In this document: piece after piece, positions 1-8,722 of the stretch | Layout of the letters: each line of letters opens with the position of its first letter | Position numbering within the stretch: position 1 is the stretch's first letter | Assembly (NCBI RefSeq): GCF_031180965.1 | Contig: NZ_JAPSLH010000006.1 | Span: 124,001-188,000, forward strand | DNA length: 64,000 bases | Origin: Chelativorans sp. | Lineage (GTDB): Bacteria > Pseudomonadota > Alphaproteobacteria > Rhizobiales > Rhizobiaceae | Reading direction: 5' to 3' | The notes under the pieces: model-generated | What the model was told of the DNA's origin: nothing | Database searches by the model: none | What the model saw: the letters and a program-made list of their open reading frames with translations, nothing else | Program-made: the position numbers and the translations under genes

Positions 1-1
1 C

Positions 2-583
2 GACGAGGCTTTTACCGAACTCGCGCGGCGCTGGAAGCCGATCTTCGACGTCTATGAAGATCACGGCGTGGACGTCGCCTTCGAGCTCCATCCGGGCGAG
101 GATCTCTTCGACGGCGCCACTTTCGAGATGTTTCTGGACAAGGTCGGCGGCCACAAGCGCTGCATGATCAACTACGATCCGTCGCATTTCCTTCTGCAGC
201 AGCTCGACTACCTCGCCTTCATCGACCTTTATCACGAGCGCATCTCCGCCTTCCACGTGAAGGATGCGGAGTTCAATCCGGACGGCCGCCAGGGAGTCTA
301 TTCCGGCTATCAGCCGTGGGTGAAGCGGGCCGGGCGCTTCCGCTCGCTCGGTGACGGGCAGGTGGATTTCACCGGCATCTTCTCCAAGCTGGCTCAATAC
401 GACTATGACCGGTGGGCGGTGCTGGAATGGGAGTGCGCGCTGAAGCATCCGGAGCAGGGCGCGGCGGAAGGCGCACCCTTCATCGAGCACCACATTATCC
501 GCGTCACCGAGAAGGCGTTCGACGATTTCGCGGCCGGCGCAAAGGATCAGGACAAGCTGCGCAAGATGCTCGGCATCGCCTGA
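2..583 (+). CDS. sugar phosphate isomerase/epimerase, 5' truncated
   Basis: The reading frame is open from the window edge to a TGA at 581-583, so the N-terminus lies outside. The 193 visible residues belong to the xylose-isomerase-like TIM barrel family. Metal-ligand segments are visible: FELHPGE near the start, NYDPSHF in the middle, HVKDAEF, then a late LEWEC segment. These enzymes isomerise or epimerise sugars or inososes using a divalent metal. The gene ends 11 bp before a Gfo/Idh/MocA oxidoreductase gene with a GAGGGGAG ribosome site between them, so the two are probably cotranscribed and act on the same polyol or keto-sugar. The exact substrate cannot be read from this fragment. Confidence 0.85.
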   Translation, partial: DEAFTELARRWKPIFDVYEDHGVDVAFELHPGEDLFDGATFEMFLDKVGGHKRCMINYDPSHFLLQQLDYLAFIDLYHERISAFHVKDAEFNPDGRQGVYSGYQPWVKRAGRFRSLGDGQVDFTGIFSKLAQYDYDRWAVLEWECALKHPEQGAAEGAPFIEHHIIRVTEKAFDDFAAGAKDQDKLRKMLGIA

Positions 584-594
584 GGAGGGGAGAA

Positions 595-1785
595 ATGGTT
601 TCGGCATCCACGACATCGGAAGCGGCGAGCCCCATTCGTCTCGGCATGGTGGGCGGCGGGCAGGGCGCTTTCATCGGCGCAGTGCACCGCATGGCGGCCC
701 GGCTCGACGGGCACTATGTGCTGGTGGCCGGAGCCCTTTCCTCCGATCCGGAGCGCGCCAGGGCTTCGGCGGCGGAGCTGGGGCTCGACCCGAACCGCTC
801 CTACGGCAGTTTCCAGGAGATGGCCGAGAAGGAAGCCGCAAGGCCGGACGGCATCGAGGCGGTCAGCATCGTCACGCCCAACCACATGCATTATCCGGCG
901 GCGAAAGCCTTTCTCGATGCCGGTATCCATGTGATCTGCGACAAGCCGCTGACCGCGAACCTCGACGACGCGAAGGCGCTGGCGGAGACGGTGAAGAAGA
1001 GCGGCAGGCTTTTCGTGCTCACGCACAACTATTCCGGCTATCCGATGATCCGCCAGGCGCGCCAAATGGTGCGCGAGGGCGTGCTGGGCGACATCATCCT
1101 TATCCAGGCGGAATACCCTCAGGACTGGCTGTCGGAGCCGATCGAGCAGACCGGCCAGAAGCAGGCGGCCTGGCGCACGGACCCCGCCCAGTCCGGTGCG
1201 GGCGGGGCGACCGGCGACATCGGCACGCATGCCTACCAGCTCGCCACCTTTGTCACCGGGCTGAAGGCCGAGAGCATTGCTGCCGACCTCGATCGTTTCG
1301 TGCCGGGCCGGCGGCTCGACGACAATGCCCATATCATGCTGCGCTTCAGCGAACGGAACGGCAAGCGCGCCAAGGGCACGATCTGGGTAAGCCAGGTGGC
1401 TCCAGGCAACGAGAACGGTTTGAAGCTGCGCGTCTACGGCACCAAGGGCGGGCTCGAATGGGTGCAGGCCGACCCCAACTACCTCTGGTACACGCCACTC
1501 GGCGAGCCGAAGCGGCTGCTGACGCGCGGCGGCGCGGGCGCCAATGCGGCCGCAGCCGCGGTCACCCGCATTCCCGGCGGCCATCCGGAAGGCTATCTGG
1601 AAGCGTTTGCGACGCTCTACACCGAGGCGGCGCAGGCGATCCGCTCGATGCGCGGCGGCGGAGGCGTGCCCCAGAATCTGGTCCTGCCGAATATCGAGGA
1701 CGGGCTCGAGGGCATGCGCTTCATCGAGGCTTGCGTGAGGTCTTCGAAGGAAGACGCCGCTTGGACCAGGCTCGATAGCCTTTGA
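595..1785 (+). CDS. Gfo/Idh/MocA family oxidoreductase
   Basis: This 396-residue NAD(P)-dependent dehydrogenase has an N-terminal Rossmann fold (GMVGGGQGAFIGAVHR near residue 17) and the family EKP-like motif as CDKPLTANLDDA. The C-terminal substrate domain contains GDIGTHAYQLATFVTG, whose histidine is the usual catalytic residue. The ATG at 595 was chosen because GAGGGGAG sits just upstream and because it follows the preceding isomerase stop by 11 bp; an open frame extends further upstream but overlaps that gene. Relatives oxidise inositols, glucosides or other polyols. With an isomerase before it and an aldose epimerase and sugar transporter after it, a sugar or inositol-isomer catabolic role is likely. 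The substrate is unknown. Confidence 0.88.
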   Translation: MVSASTTSEAASPIRLGMVGGGQGAFIGAVHRMAARLDGHYVLVAGALSSDPERARASAAELGLDPNRSYGSFQEMAEKEAARPDGIEAVSIVTPNHMHYPAAKAFLDAGIHVICDKPLTANLDDAKALAETVKKSGRLFVLTHNYSGYPMIRQARQMVREGVLGDIILIQAEYPQDWLSEPIEQTGQKQAAWRTDPAQSGAGGATGDIGTHAYQLATFVTGLKAESIAADLDRFVPGRRLDDNAHIMLRFSERNGKRAKGTIWVSQVAPGNENGLKLRVYGTKGGLEWVQADPNYLWYTPLGEPKRLLTRGGAGANAAAAAVTRIPGGHPEGYLEAFATLYTEAAQAIRSMRGGGGVPQNLVLPNIEDGLEGMRFIEACVRSSKEDAAWTRLDSL

Positions 1786-2017
1786 GACAAGGATGATCGC
1801 GAGCAGGCGTAGCGACCCGGACCATCGAAGGCTCGGCCGCCTCCCGCGGGCGGCAAGGATGCTGAAGCCGAGAATTGGCTGGGCCTCGTGGCGCGCCCGT
1901 AGTGAGGTCCGGATAGCTGCTTCGGGGCGCACGTATGATGATGTCGGCCCTGCTTCCGGGTTGACGGCGGCGCTTTTCTAACGGATTCCCTCTCGGAAAC
2001 TCCAAGGGAGGGGCACC

Positions 2018-3025
2018 ATGGCGAGCCAGCCGAAAAAGATCGGTATCCATGAAGGGCGCGACGTACTGGAGACGGTGCTCGAGAGCCAAACGGGCGCACG
2101 CGTCGCGGTCATGAGCTACGGCGCCGTCATCCGCGATTGGCAGGTGCCCGTTGCAGGCGGCATGCGCTCCGTGGTGCTCGGCTTCGACCGCTTCGAGGAC
2201 TATCCCGAACACAGCCCCTATTTCGGCGCGATCGCGGGCCGGGTGGCGAACCGCATCGCCAATTCGCGCTTCGCCCTCGGTGGCCGGGAATACAGGCTGC
2301 CGGCCAATGAGGGATCCAACCACCTGCATGGTGGGCCGAAGGGCGTTTCCAAACAGGTCTGGGACATGGAGGCGCTCTCGGGCGAGGCCGTGCGGCTGTC
2401 TCTCACCAGTCCGGACGGAGAAATGGGCTATCCGGGACGGCTGAAGATCGCCGTCACCTATCGGCTCTCCGGCAACGCGCTGCGCATAGAATTTGCCGCA
2501 GAGACGGATGCGCCGACGCCGGTCAGCCTAGTCCAGCACAACTATTTCAACCTGCTGGGCGAGGGCCTCATATGCGGACACGAGCTTCAGGTGGCCGCGA
2601 ATGCCTATACGGTTCTGGGCGATGGCTTCATCCCGACCGGCGAGATCCGCCCTGTGGCCGGCACGCCCTACGATTTCCGTGCTCCGCGCGAGCTCTGCGA
2701 CAACGCCGGCGATCCCATCCCCTATGACATTAATTTGGTGCTCGACACCGGGCGCGACCCCATGGCACCCGTCGCGGTGGTGACGGCACCCGACGGCTCG
2801 CTCACCCTGAGGCTGAAGACCGACCGGCCGGGCCTTCAGGTCTACACGGGAGACAAGATGAACGTCACGGTTCCCGGCCTGGGCGGCCGTCGCTATCCAC
2901 GCTTCGGCGCCCTGTGCCTTGAGGACCAGTTATTCCCGGACGCCGTCAACCACGCGCATTTTCCCTCGCCGGTGATCGTGCCCGATCGGCCATATAGCCA
3001 CTGGTGCGTGATCGAGATTGGCTGA
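2018..3025 (+). CDS. galM: aldose 1-epimerase (mutarotase)
   Basis: This 335-residue protein interconverts the alpha and beta anomers of aldoses. Family landmarks are visible: AGRVANRIANSRF near residue 74, NEGSNHLHGG near residue 97, LVQHNYFNL with the catalytic-type histidine near residue 175, and GDKMNV and CLEDQLFPDAVNH near the end, carrying the conserved glutamate. The ATG at 2018 follows AAGGGAGGGG at good spacing. The 232-bp gap before it holds a GC-rich inverted repeat near 1848 but no clear promoter. The gene lies between the oxidoreductase pair and the sugar ABC transporter, which fits equilibration of an imported or released sugar. Confidence 0.9.
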   Translation: MASQPKKIGIHEGRDVLETVLESQTGARVAVMSYGAVIRDWQVPVAGGMRSVVLGFDRFEDYPEHSPYFGAIAGRVANRIANSRFALGGREYRLPANEGSNHLHGGPKGVSKQVWDMEALSGEAVRLSLTSPDGEMGYPGRLKIAVTYRLSGNALRIEFAAETDAPTPVSLVQHNYFNLLGEGLICGHELQVAANAYTVLGDGFIPTGEIRPVAGTPYDFRAPRELCDNAGDPIPYDINLVLDTGRDPMAPVAVVTAPDGSLTLRLKTDRPGLQVYTGDKMNVTVPGLGGRRYPRFGALCLEDQLFPDAVNHAHFPSPVIVPDRPYSHWCVIEIG

Positions 3026-3147
3026 GACGCGTTGGCTGGGCGGCAGCTATTCCCGCGCTTTCGCGCCGTGTGGCGGCTCCTCCGTTTTGGTTGCAAATAG
3101 CCTGGTTTGGCAGCGTCGCGCTTCTCTCGGATGCGAGCGGAAGCGCC

Positions 3148-3213
3148 TTGACGGCAAAACAGCTGATAGAATAGAAATTTCATGTGGAGCTTATAATTGC
3201 AGGACACGTTCCA
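3148..3213 (+). promoter_or_regulatory. candidate promoter and operator upstream of the sugar-binding protein gene
   Basis: The 312-bp gap 3026-3337 holds no gene. It contains TTGACG (3148-3153), TAGAAA 18 bp further (3172-3177), and a perfect TATAAT at 3192-3197. Directly after the TATAAT, at 3198-3213, TGCAGGACACGTTCCA matches one half of the TGGAA-N6-TTCCA palindromes near iolR and part of the other half. Its position at the expected transcription start would suit repression by IolR. The promoter assignment is by eye and the operator is a weak match. Confidence 0.4.
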
Positions 3214-3337
3214 TTTCGGGCGGGGAGAAGCTGAGCGCGCGGGCGCACGGAACGGGTTCAGGGAGGATGCCGCGGTTCGCCATAAGGGGAACCTCCGGTT
3301 GAAAAGGCGTCGGACGCCAAACTGTGGAGGAGCAATA

Positions 3338-4285
3338 ATGAAGATCTTGAAGACCATAGTCGTCGCAGCGCTGGCGGTCAGCGCGACACTCGGAACGGCG
3401 GCGACCGCCCTCGCCGAGAACGAGCGCTTCGTATTCGTCAGCCACGCGCCGGATTCCGACACCTGGTGGAACACCATCAAGAACGCCCTGAACGTGGCCA
3501 GCGAGCAGATGGGCGTCACGGTCGAATACCGCAATCCGCCTACCGGGGACCTTGCGGACATGGCGCGCATCATCGAGCAGGCGGCGGCGACGAACCCGAA
3601 CGGCATTATCACCTCCATTGCCGATTTCGACGTGCTGAGGGGGCCGCTCACCTCGGCTGTCGACAAGGGTATCCCCGTGATCACGGTGAATTCCGGTACG
3701 GTCGAGCAATCAAAGGAGCTTGGCGCACTCCTCCATATCGGCCAGCCCGAGTACGATGCGGGCAAGGGCGCCGGAGAACGCGCCAAGGCCGAAGGCGTGA
3801 CGAAATTCCTGTGCGTGAACCACTATATCACCAACCCCGCCTCAGTGGAGCGCTGCCAGGGTTTTGCCGACGCGCTGGGGGTGGAACTCGGAAGCCAGAT
3901 GATCGACTCCGGCATCGACCCGGCCGAGGTGAAGAACAAGGTGCTCGCGCATCTGCGGGCCAATGCCGATACGAACGGGATCCTTACGCTCGGGCCGAAT
4001 TCCGCCGAACCCACGATTGAAGCGCTGAAGGAAAACGGCACGGCCGGCCAGGTCTTCTTCGGCACCTTCGACCTCTCGCCTGGCATCTCCGCCGGCATCA
4101 AGGACGGGACCATCTCCTTCGCCATCGATCAGCAGCCTTACCTGCAGGGCTACCTCCCGGTCGTGCTGCTGACGAACTACGCCCGCTACGGCGTCATTCC
4201 CGCGAACTCGATCAATTCCGGGCCGGGTTTTGTGACCAAGGAGAACATCGAGAAAGTGGAGGCGCTGGCGGGCGAGTACCGCTAG
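3338..4285 (+). CDS. sugar ABC transporter substrate-binding protein
   Basis: This 315-residue periplasmic protein starts with a Sec signal peptide (MKILKTIVVAALAVSA, cleavage probably after ATALA near residue 27). It belongs to the Peripla_BP_4 type that binds ribose, fructose, xylose or inositol. The mature part has the family pattern FVSHAPDSDTWWNTIKNA, then DMARIIEQA and a late SFAIDQQPYLQGY segment. The ATG at 3338 follows TGGAGGAGC. It is the first gene of a binding protein-permease-ATPase set that ends with iolG, so a myo-inositol or related polyol ligand is a reasonable inference, not a proof. A strong stem-loop follows the stop codon. Confidence 0.92.
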   Translation: MKILKTIVVAALAVSATLGTAATALAENERFVFVSHAPDSDTWWNTIKNALNVASEQMGVTVEYRNPPTGDLADMARIIEQAAATNPNGIITSIADFDVLRGPLTSAVDKGIPVITVNSGTVEQSKELGALLHIGQPEYDAGKGAGERAKAEGVTKFLCVNHYITNPASVERCQGFADALGVELGSQMIDSGIDPAEVKNKVLAHLRANADTNGILTLGPNSAEPTIEALKENGTAGQVFFGTFDLSPGISAGIKDGTISFAIDQQPYLQGYLPVVLLTNYARYGVIPANSINSGPGFVTKENIEKVEALAGEYR

Positions 4286-4294
4286 AGGGGCGAC

Positions 4295-4325
4295 AGAGCC
4301 GGGGCGGCGCCGTTGCCCCGGCTCT
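4295..4325 (+). terminator. stem-loop after the binding-protein gene
   Basis: AGAGCCGGGGC (4295-4305) pairs perfectly with GCCCCGGCTCT (4315-4325) across a 9-nt loop, just after the binding-protein stop. No T-run follows it. In transporter operons such structures usually stabilise or partly terminate the transcript, so that the binding protein is made in excess over the permease. A similar hairpin follows the second binding-protein gene at 41068-41091. Confidence 0.6.
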
Positions 4326-4405
4326 CCTTGATGTGGGGACAAGGCTTCTGCCGGCGAAGACCGCGCTAGCCCTCGCCCGCCTGCCGGCGCAAGAAGGAAC
4401 AGCGG

Positions 4406-5545
4406 ATGACCGACGGTATCCAGGCGAAGGAGTCTGTCTCCAGGCCGGAAGGCGACGAACGCGTCAAACGCGTCGCCGGCGTGCGCAGGGCCATGGTGCG
4501 GCCCGAGCTGGGTGCCATCTGCGGCGCCATAGCCGTCTTCGTCTATTTCTTCTTCGCCGCCGGCAATACCGGCATGTTCTCGCTGGAAGGCGTGATGAAC
4601 TGGGGCACCGTCTCCGCCCAGTTCGCGATCATCGCCGTCGGCGCCTGCCTCTTGATGATCGCCGGCGAGTTCGATCTCTCGGTCGGCTCCATGATCGGCT
4701 TTGCCGGCATCATGATCGCCCTTCTGTCCGTCCACTACTCCTTTCCGATGTGGCTGGCGATCCTCTCCGCCTTCGCCATCGCAGTCGCGATCGGCGCGCT
4801 CAACGGCTATGTGGTGGTAAAAACCAAGCTGCCCTCCTTCATCGTGACGCTTGCCTCGCTGTTCATCCTGCGCGGGCTGACGATCTACCTCTCCATCGCC
4901 ACCACGCGCCAGACGATCATCGGCGGCGTGCGCGAAGTGGGCGAGGGAGACTGGCTGGCGCCGGTCTTCGGCGGCAAGATTCTGAAAGGCCTCTTCGCCT
5001 GGCTCGCCGAGGCTGGGATCATAGCCACCTATACCGGCGGCACCCGCGCCGGGCAGCCGGTGGTGGACGGCATCCCCATGCTGATGGTCTGGGCGCTGCT
5101 GCTGATCATCTTCGGCCACATCCTGCTCACGCGAACCCAGTTCGGGAACTGGATCTTTGCTTCGGGCGGAGACGCGCAGGCGGCGCGCAATGTGGGCGTA
5201 CCGGTGAACCGCGTAAAAATCCTGATGTTCATGTTCACCGCCTTCTGCGCCACGGTCTTTGCCGCCTGCCAGGTGATGGAGTTCGGCTCGGCCGCCGCCG
5301 ACCGGGGCCTGCTCAAGGAGTTCGAGGCGATCATCGCTGTCGTCATCGGCGGTGCGTTGCTGACCGGCGGTTACGGTTCGGTGATCGGCGCGGCGCTGGG
5401 CGCCCTGGTGTTCGGCGTCGTGCAGCAGGGCCTGTTCTTCGCCGGCGTGGAAAGCTCGCTCTTCCGCGTCTTCCTCGGCATCATCCTGCTGCTTGCCGTC
5501 GTGCTCAACACCTATATCCGCCGCCTCATCACCGGGGAGCGATGA
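4406..5545 (+). CDS. sugar ABC transporter permease
   Basis: This 379-residue inner-membrane protein is of the BPD_transp_2 type (RbsC/FrcC-like). It has about ten hydrophobic segments after a 35-residue charged N-terminus. Family landmarks are [15 protein letters not shown] near residue 90, [20 protein letters not shown] near residue 135, [20 protein letters not shown] near 250 and [20 protein letters not shown] near 315. The ATG at 4406 follows AAGAAGGAAC. The gene ends 1 bp before the ATPase start, indicating tight coupling. It would form the transmembrane channel for the same substrate as the preceding binding protein. Confidence 0.92.
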   Translation: MTDGIQAKESVSRPEGDERVKRVAGVRRAMVRPELGAICGAIAVFVYFFFAAGNTGMFSLEGVMNWGTVSAQFAIIAVGACLLMIAGEFDLSVGSMIGFAGIMIALLSVHYSFPMWLAILSAFAIAVAIGALNGYVVVKTKLPSFIVTLASLFILRGLTIYLSIATTRQTIIGGVREVGEGDWLAPVFGGKILKGLFAWLAEAGIIATYTGGTRAGQPVVDGIPMLMVWALLLIIFGHILLTRTQFGNWIFASGGDAQAARNVGVPVNRVKILMFMFTAFCATVFAACQVMEFGSAAADRGLLKEFEAIIAVVIGGALLTGGYGSVIGAALGALVFGVVQQGLFFAGVESSLFRVFLGIILLLAVVLNTYIRRLITGER

Positions 5546-5546
5546 C

Positions 5547-6329
5547 ATGGCCGATACACCGCTCATCGAACTGATCGGCATCGAAAAGCATTTCGGCTCC
5601 GTCATCGCGCTTGCCGGCGTGTCCCTCTCGGTCCTCCCCGGCGAGTGCCACTGCCTGCTGGGCGACAACGGTGCCGGAAAATCGACCTTCATCAAGGTCA
5701 TGTCGGGCGTGCATCAGCCGACGCGCGGGGAGATCCGCGTCAATGGCAGGGAAGTGGGTTTTTCGAGCCCGCGCGACGCGATGAACATGGGAATTGCCAC
5801 GGTCTATCAGGACCTGGCGATGATCCCTCTGATGTCGGTCACCCGCAATTTCTGGATGGGCCGCGAGCCCACGAAACGGTTCGGGCCGCTGAAATTCTTC
5901 GACTTCGAGAAGGCGAACGCCGTCACCATGAGCGAGATGCGCCGGATGGGCATCCAACTGCGCGAGCCGGATCAGGCGGTGGGCACGCTTTCGGGCGGCG
6001 AGCGCCAGACCGTGGCGATCGCCCGCGCCGTCTATTTCGGCGCCAAGGTGCTGATCCTCGACGAGCCTACCTCCGCGCTTGGCGTTCGGCAGACCTCGAA
6101 CGTGCTCGCCACCATCGATCGTGTGCGCAAGGGCGGCGTGGGCATTGTCTTCATCACCCATAATGTGCGCCATGCCATGGCGGTGGGCGACCGGTTTACG
6201 GTGCTCAATCGCGGCAAGACGCTCGGAACCGCCAAGCGCGGCGAGATCTCTACCGAGGAGCTTCAGGACATGATGGCGGGCGGGGCTGAGCTTGCGGCCC
6301 TTGAGGGCTCGCTCGGCGGCACGGTATGA
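5547..6329 (+). CDS. sugar ABC transporter ATP-binding protein, single ABC domain
   Basis: This 260-residue ATPase has Walker [10 protein letters not shown] (residues 39-47), Q-loop [10 protein letters not shown], signature LSGGERQ, Walker [13 protein letters not shown] and the switch histidine in FITHN. Most RbsA-type sugar importers use a fused double-ABC subunit of about 500 residues. This one has one domain, like rhizobial FrcA, so it should work as a homodimer. The ATG at 5547 lies 1 bp after the permease stop; upstream starts would overlap the permease. It powers the importer made by the two preceding genes and is followed 46 bp later by iolG. Confidence 0.93.
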   Translation: MADTPLIELIGIEKHFGSVIALAGVSLSVLPGECHCLLGDNGAGKSTFIKVMSGVHQPTRGEIRVNGREVGFSSPRDAMNMGIATVYQDLAMIPLMSVTRNFWMGREPTKRFGPLKFFDFEKANAVTMSEMRRMGIQLREPDQAVGTLSGGERQTVAIARAVYFGAKVLILDEPTSALGVRQTSNVLATIDRVRKGGVGIVFITHNVRHAMAVGDRFTVLNRGKTLGTAKRGEISTEELQDMMAGGAELAALEGSLGGTV

Positions 6330-6375
6330 GCGGGCCTGCAGCTCCCTCGAACGGAAAAATGAAAAGAGACAAGAA

Positions 6376-7380
6376 ATGACCATCAGATTTGCGCTTCTCG
6401 GCGCGGGACGCATCGGCAAGGTCCACGCAAAGGCGATCACCTCAAATGCGGATGCGAGGCTTGTTGCCGTTGCCGACGCGGTGGAGGCTGCTGCGACCGA
6501 CATCGCCGGGAAATATGGCTGCGAGATCCGGACGACCGATGAGATCGAGAGGGCGGGCGACATCGATGCCGTGGTGATCTGCACGCCCACCGACACCCAT
6601 GCCGACCTGATCGAGCGCTTTGCGCGTGCCGGCAAGGCGATCTTCTGCGAAAAGCCGATCCACCTCGATCTCGCCCGCGTGAAGTCATGCCTGAAGGTGG
6701 TGCGGGAGACAGGGGCCACGCTGATGGTCGGCTTCAACCGCCGCTTTGATCCGCACTTTCTCGCGGTGCGAAAGGCCATCGACGAGGGCAGGATCGGGAC
6801 CGTCGAGATGGTGCAGATCATTTCGCGCGATCCCGGCGCTCCGCCCGTGAGCTACATCCGCTCTTCCGGCGGCATCATGCGCGACATGACGATCCATGAT
6901 TTCGACATGGCCCGCTTCCTTCTCGGCGAGGAGCCGGACACGGTGTTCGCCACGGCTTCCGTTCTGGTGGATCCGGAGATCGGCAGGGCGGGCGACCATG
7001 ACAGCGTTTCCGTCATCCTGACCACGGCCTCAGGAAAACACTGCTCCATCTCCAATTCGCGCCGCGCCACCTATGGCTATGATCAGCGCATCGAGGTGCA
7101 CGGGTCGAAGGGCGCGGTTTCGGCCGAAAACCAGCGGCCGGTCTCGATCGAGATCGCGACCGGCGAGGGTTACACCAGGCCACCGCTGCATGATTTCTTC
7201 ATGACGCGCTACACGGAAGCCTATGCTGCCGAAATCGCCGCCTTCATCGCGGCCCTTTCCGGCAAAAAACCCGCCTCGCCTTCGGGCGAAGACGGGTTGA
7301 AAGCGCTGGCTTTGGCGGATGCCGCGTACCTCTCGATCCGGGAGGGCCGGGCGGTAAAGGTATCCGAAGTGCTGGGCTAG
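6376..7380 (+). CDS. iolG: inositol 2-dehydrogenase
   Basis: This 334-residue NAD-dependent enzyme would oxidise myo-inositol to scyllo-inosose, the first step of inositol breakdown. It has the Rossmann motif GAGRIGKVHAKA (about residues 8-19), FCEKPIHLDL with the conserved lysine near residue 94, GFNRRFDPHF, and GGIMRDMTIHDFDMARFLLG, which supplies the catalytic Asp/His pair typical of IolG. The ATG at 6376 follows AAAAGAGAC. It sits directly behind a sugar ABC transporter rather than with iolCDEB, 2.5 kb before iolR. This supports inositol or a stereoisomer as the transporter cargo. Confidence 0.88.
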   Translation: MTIRFALLGAGRIGKVHAKAITSNADARLVAVADAVEAAATDIAGKYGCEIRTTDEIERAGDIDAVVICTPTDTHADLIERFARAGKAIFCEKPIHLDLARVKSCLKVVRETGATLMVGFNRRFDPHFLAVRKAIDEGRIGTVEMVQIISRDPGAPPVSYIRSSGGIMRDMTIHDFDMARFLLGEEPDTVFATASVLVDPEIGRAGDHDSVSVILTTASGKHCSISNSRRATYGYDQRIEVHGSKGAVSAENQRPVSIEIATGEGYTRPPLHDFFMTRYTEAYAAEIAAFIAALSGKKPASPSGEDGLKALALADAAYLSIREGRAVKVSEVLG

Positions 7381-7385
7381 CGCGT

Positions 7386-7408
7386 CGCCCTCCCAATCAT
7401 GGGGGGCG
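7386..7408. terminator. hairpin between convergent genes
   Basis: CGCCCTCC (7386-7393) pairs with GGGGGGCG (7401-7408), with one G-U pair, across a 7-nt loop. It lies between the iolG stop and the stop of the convergent SH3-like gene, so it could end transcription from both sides. There is no strong T-run. Confidence 0.45.
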
Positions 7409-7429
7409 ATCGCCAGCCTGGACCTGGGC

Positions 7430-7927
7430 CTACTGGCCGCTCAGATAATTGGCGTTGACCCAGCCTTGCCAGCCATCCACGCGAATCTTCTGCCAACCCT
7501 TTGTTGCGTAGGGAAGGAAGGAGATTCCGCATTTGTTGCGCTGCAGGCGCACGAGCACGCGCGACTGTGGCGAGGGGAAGGCGCGGACATTGAGCCTGTC
7601 GCCCTGCGCCACGCCCGTCACACAATAGCGCGCCGGCGAAACCATCGAGATATAGCGCCTGTGGACCCAGCCGAGGCTGTGTCCATCCTCAACCTTGCAC
7701 CAGTTTCCGGAGCACTGATTGACCAGAATGCCGCAGTCTCCGTAGCGCTTCTGCGCCGTGATCGGAGCGCTGGCGCTTGGTCCTTCCCGCATGTTCAGGC
7801 GATCGTCGGAACGCACATTGACGACACAATGCTCTTCCCCCTCGACCACCTGAGCCGCCGCTGGAAGTTCCGACAGGAAAAAGAGTGCCGCCGCTGCCAA
7901 CACTCCGCGTACCAAAAAAGAACTCAT
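7430..7927 (-). CDS. secreted SH3-like domain protein
   Basis: This 165-residue protein has a signal peptide (MSSFLVRGVLAAAALFFLS, cleavage near AAAQ at residue 26). Two bacterial SH3-like repeats follow. The first carries DRLNMREGPSASAPITA with the cysteine-flanked NQCSGNWCKVEDG and WVHRRYIS. The second carries DRLNVRAFPSPQSRVLVRL with KIRVDGWQGWVNANYL. Such domains usually bind peptidoglycan or act in the envelope. The ATG at 7927 was preferred over longer in-frame starts because CAGGGGGAAG lies just upstream and the signal peptide begins there. It is convergent with iolG and has no obvious functional partner. Confidence 0.8.
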   Translation of the reverse strand: MSSFLVRGVLAAAALFFLSELPAAAQVVEGEEHCVVNVRSDDRLNMREGPSASAPITAQKRYGDCGILVNQCSGNWCKVEDGHSLGWVHRRYISMVSPARYCVTGVAQGDRLNVRAFPSPQSRVLVRLQRNKCGISFLPYATKGWQKIRVDGWQGWVNANYLSGQ

Positions 7928-8041
7928 ATTTCTTCCCCCTGCGTTACCTGGGAGTGCAATAGCACCATCTTCCTGAACGGCAGCTGTATGATTGAGGCTC
8001 GGCTCTCGTCTTGTTTGTGGAACCGAGAATGCTATTTTTGA

Positions 8042-8221
8042 ATGATGACCAGGCTTGAGCAGATCGAGAAATCCGTTGCCTCTCTCTCGGACGAGGAGCT
8101 GAAATCCTTCGCCGAGTGGTTTGACGAATTGCGTTGGCAGCGCTGGGACCGCCAGATCGAGGCCGATACCAAAGCTGGCAAGCTCGATAGGTTTTTGACG
8201 GCGGCTCGTACCAAACCATGA
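8042..8221 (+). CDS. orphan antitoxin-like small protein, C-terminus altered
   Basis: This 59-residue acidic helical protein begins MMTRLEQIEKSVASLSDEEL and continues with WFDELRWQRWDRQIEADTKAGKLDR. It resembles the short antitoxins encoded beside RelE/ParE-type toxins in alphaproteobacteria. The last residues (FLTAARTKP) look shortened compared with the usual tail, as I recall the family. No toxin gene follows: the next 70 bp are non-coding and are followed by an unrelated small gene. It is probably a solitary or decaying antitoxin. A second ATG lies at 8045. Confidence 0.5.
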   Translation: MMTRLEQIEKSVASLSDEELKSFAEWFDELRWQRWDRQIEADTKAGKLDRFLTAARTKP

Positions 8222-8293
8222 CGGTGTTTCTGTTGCCGCCATCTCCGAACATGTGCGTGCGCCATAGGGGCGCACCGATGTTCGGAGGTTTTG

Positions 8294-8473
8294 ATGCACC
8301 ACAAGCGAAAGCGGCCGAAAAGTGCACGAGCAGGTTGTCTTTTGTGCAAACCACATAAGGCAAATGGGTGCTGTCCCAAGCATAAGGACATGAGGCACGG
8401 CAATCGGCGCCGCTACGAATCGGGAAGTGATCAGTTGCGCTGCGAGGGTGTTCAGGCACCAAGGCGGCAGTGA
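8294..8473 (+). CDS. small basic conserved-type hypothetical protein
   Basis: This 59-residue very basic protein begins MHHKRKRPKSARAGCLLCKP, with the Lys/Arg-rich N-terminus and the CLLCKP motif of a small uncharacterised family seen in Rhizobiales. A second cysteine pair (GCCPKH) follows, so metal binding is possible. The ATG at 8294 follows TTCGGAGG. The C-terminal third (after about residue 40) shows no recognisable features and may have been altered, as it runs up to a repeat block. Function unknown. Confidence 0.5.
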   Translation: MHHKRKRPKSARAGCLLCKPHKANGCCPKHKDMRHGNRRRYESGSDQLRCEGVQAPRRQ

Positions 8474-8485
8474 TCGGCCCCCTCT

Positions 8486-8690
8486 CTTGCAAATTCCAAG
8501 GACTTAGCTTCGCTAAGCCCAAGAATTTGCTTTCTCCCCCGCCAAGGGGGAGAAAGGCGCACCGCGCCGTCGCCTCCGCAAGTCTTCTCAGTCGGCGATT
8601 CGCAACGAAGCCGGTGCCGGCGGTTTCTCCCCCTTGCCAGGGGAGAAAGCGATTTCAACATCTTAGCGATGGCCAAGTGTTAGAAATCGC
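8486..8690. repeat. block of nested palindromes, rhizobial intergenic repeat type
   Basis: Four inverted repeats are packed into about 200 bp. GCAAATTC/GAATTTGC (8489-8496/8523-8530) encloses CTTAGC/GCTAAG (8503-8508/8512-8517). CTTTCTCCCCC/GGGGGAGAAAG spans 8530-8556. TTTCTCCCC/GGGGAGAAA spans 8624-8648. GCGATTTC/GAAATCGC spans 8649-8690. The two TTTCTCCCCC hairpins are near copies of one another. The arrangement resembles dispersed palindromic elements of rhizobial intergenic DNA. It lies just downstream of the minus-strand oxidoreductase stop and may also act as a terminator. Confidence 0.65.
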
Positions 8691-8722
8691 GGGTGAGGGC
8701 TCCGGCGTAGCCGCCATACATG

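Noticed and set aside
547-1932. Long minus-strand frame opposite the first oxidoreductase gene (and similar long antisense frames at 3842-5701 and 13024-14538)
   Set aside because: These are frame shadows caused by high GC in real genes on the other strand; their translations match no family.
1848-1990. Promoter with TTGACG at 1961 before the aldose epimerase gene
   Set aside because: The nearest AT-rich hexamer (TTCTAA) is only 9 bp away, and nothing suitable lies at 16-18 bp.
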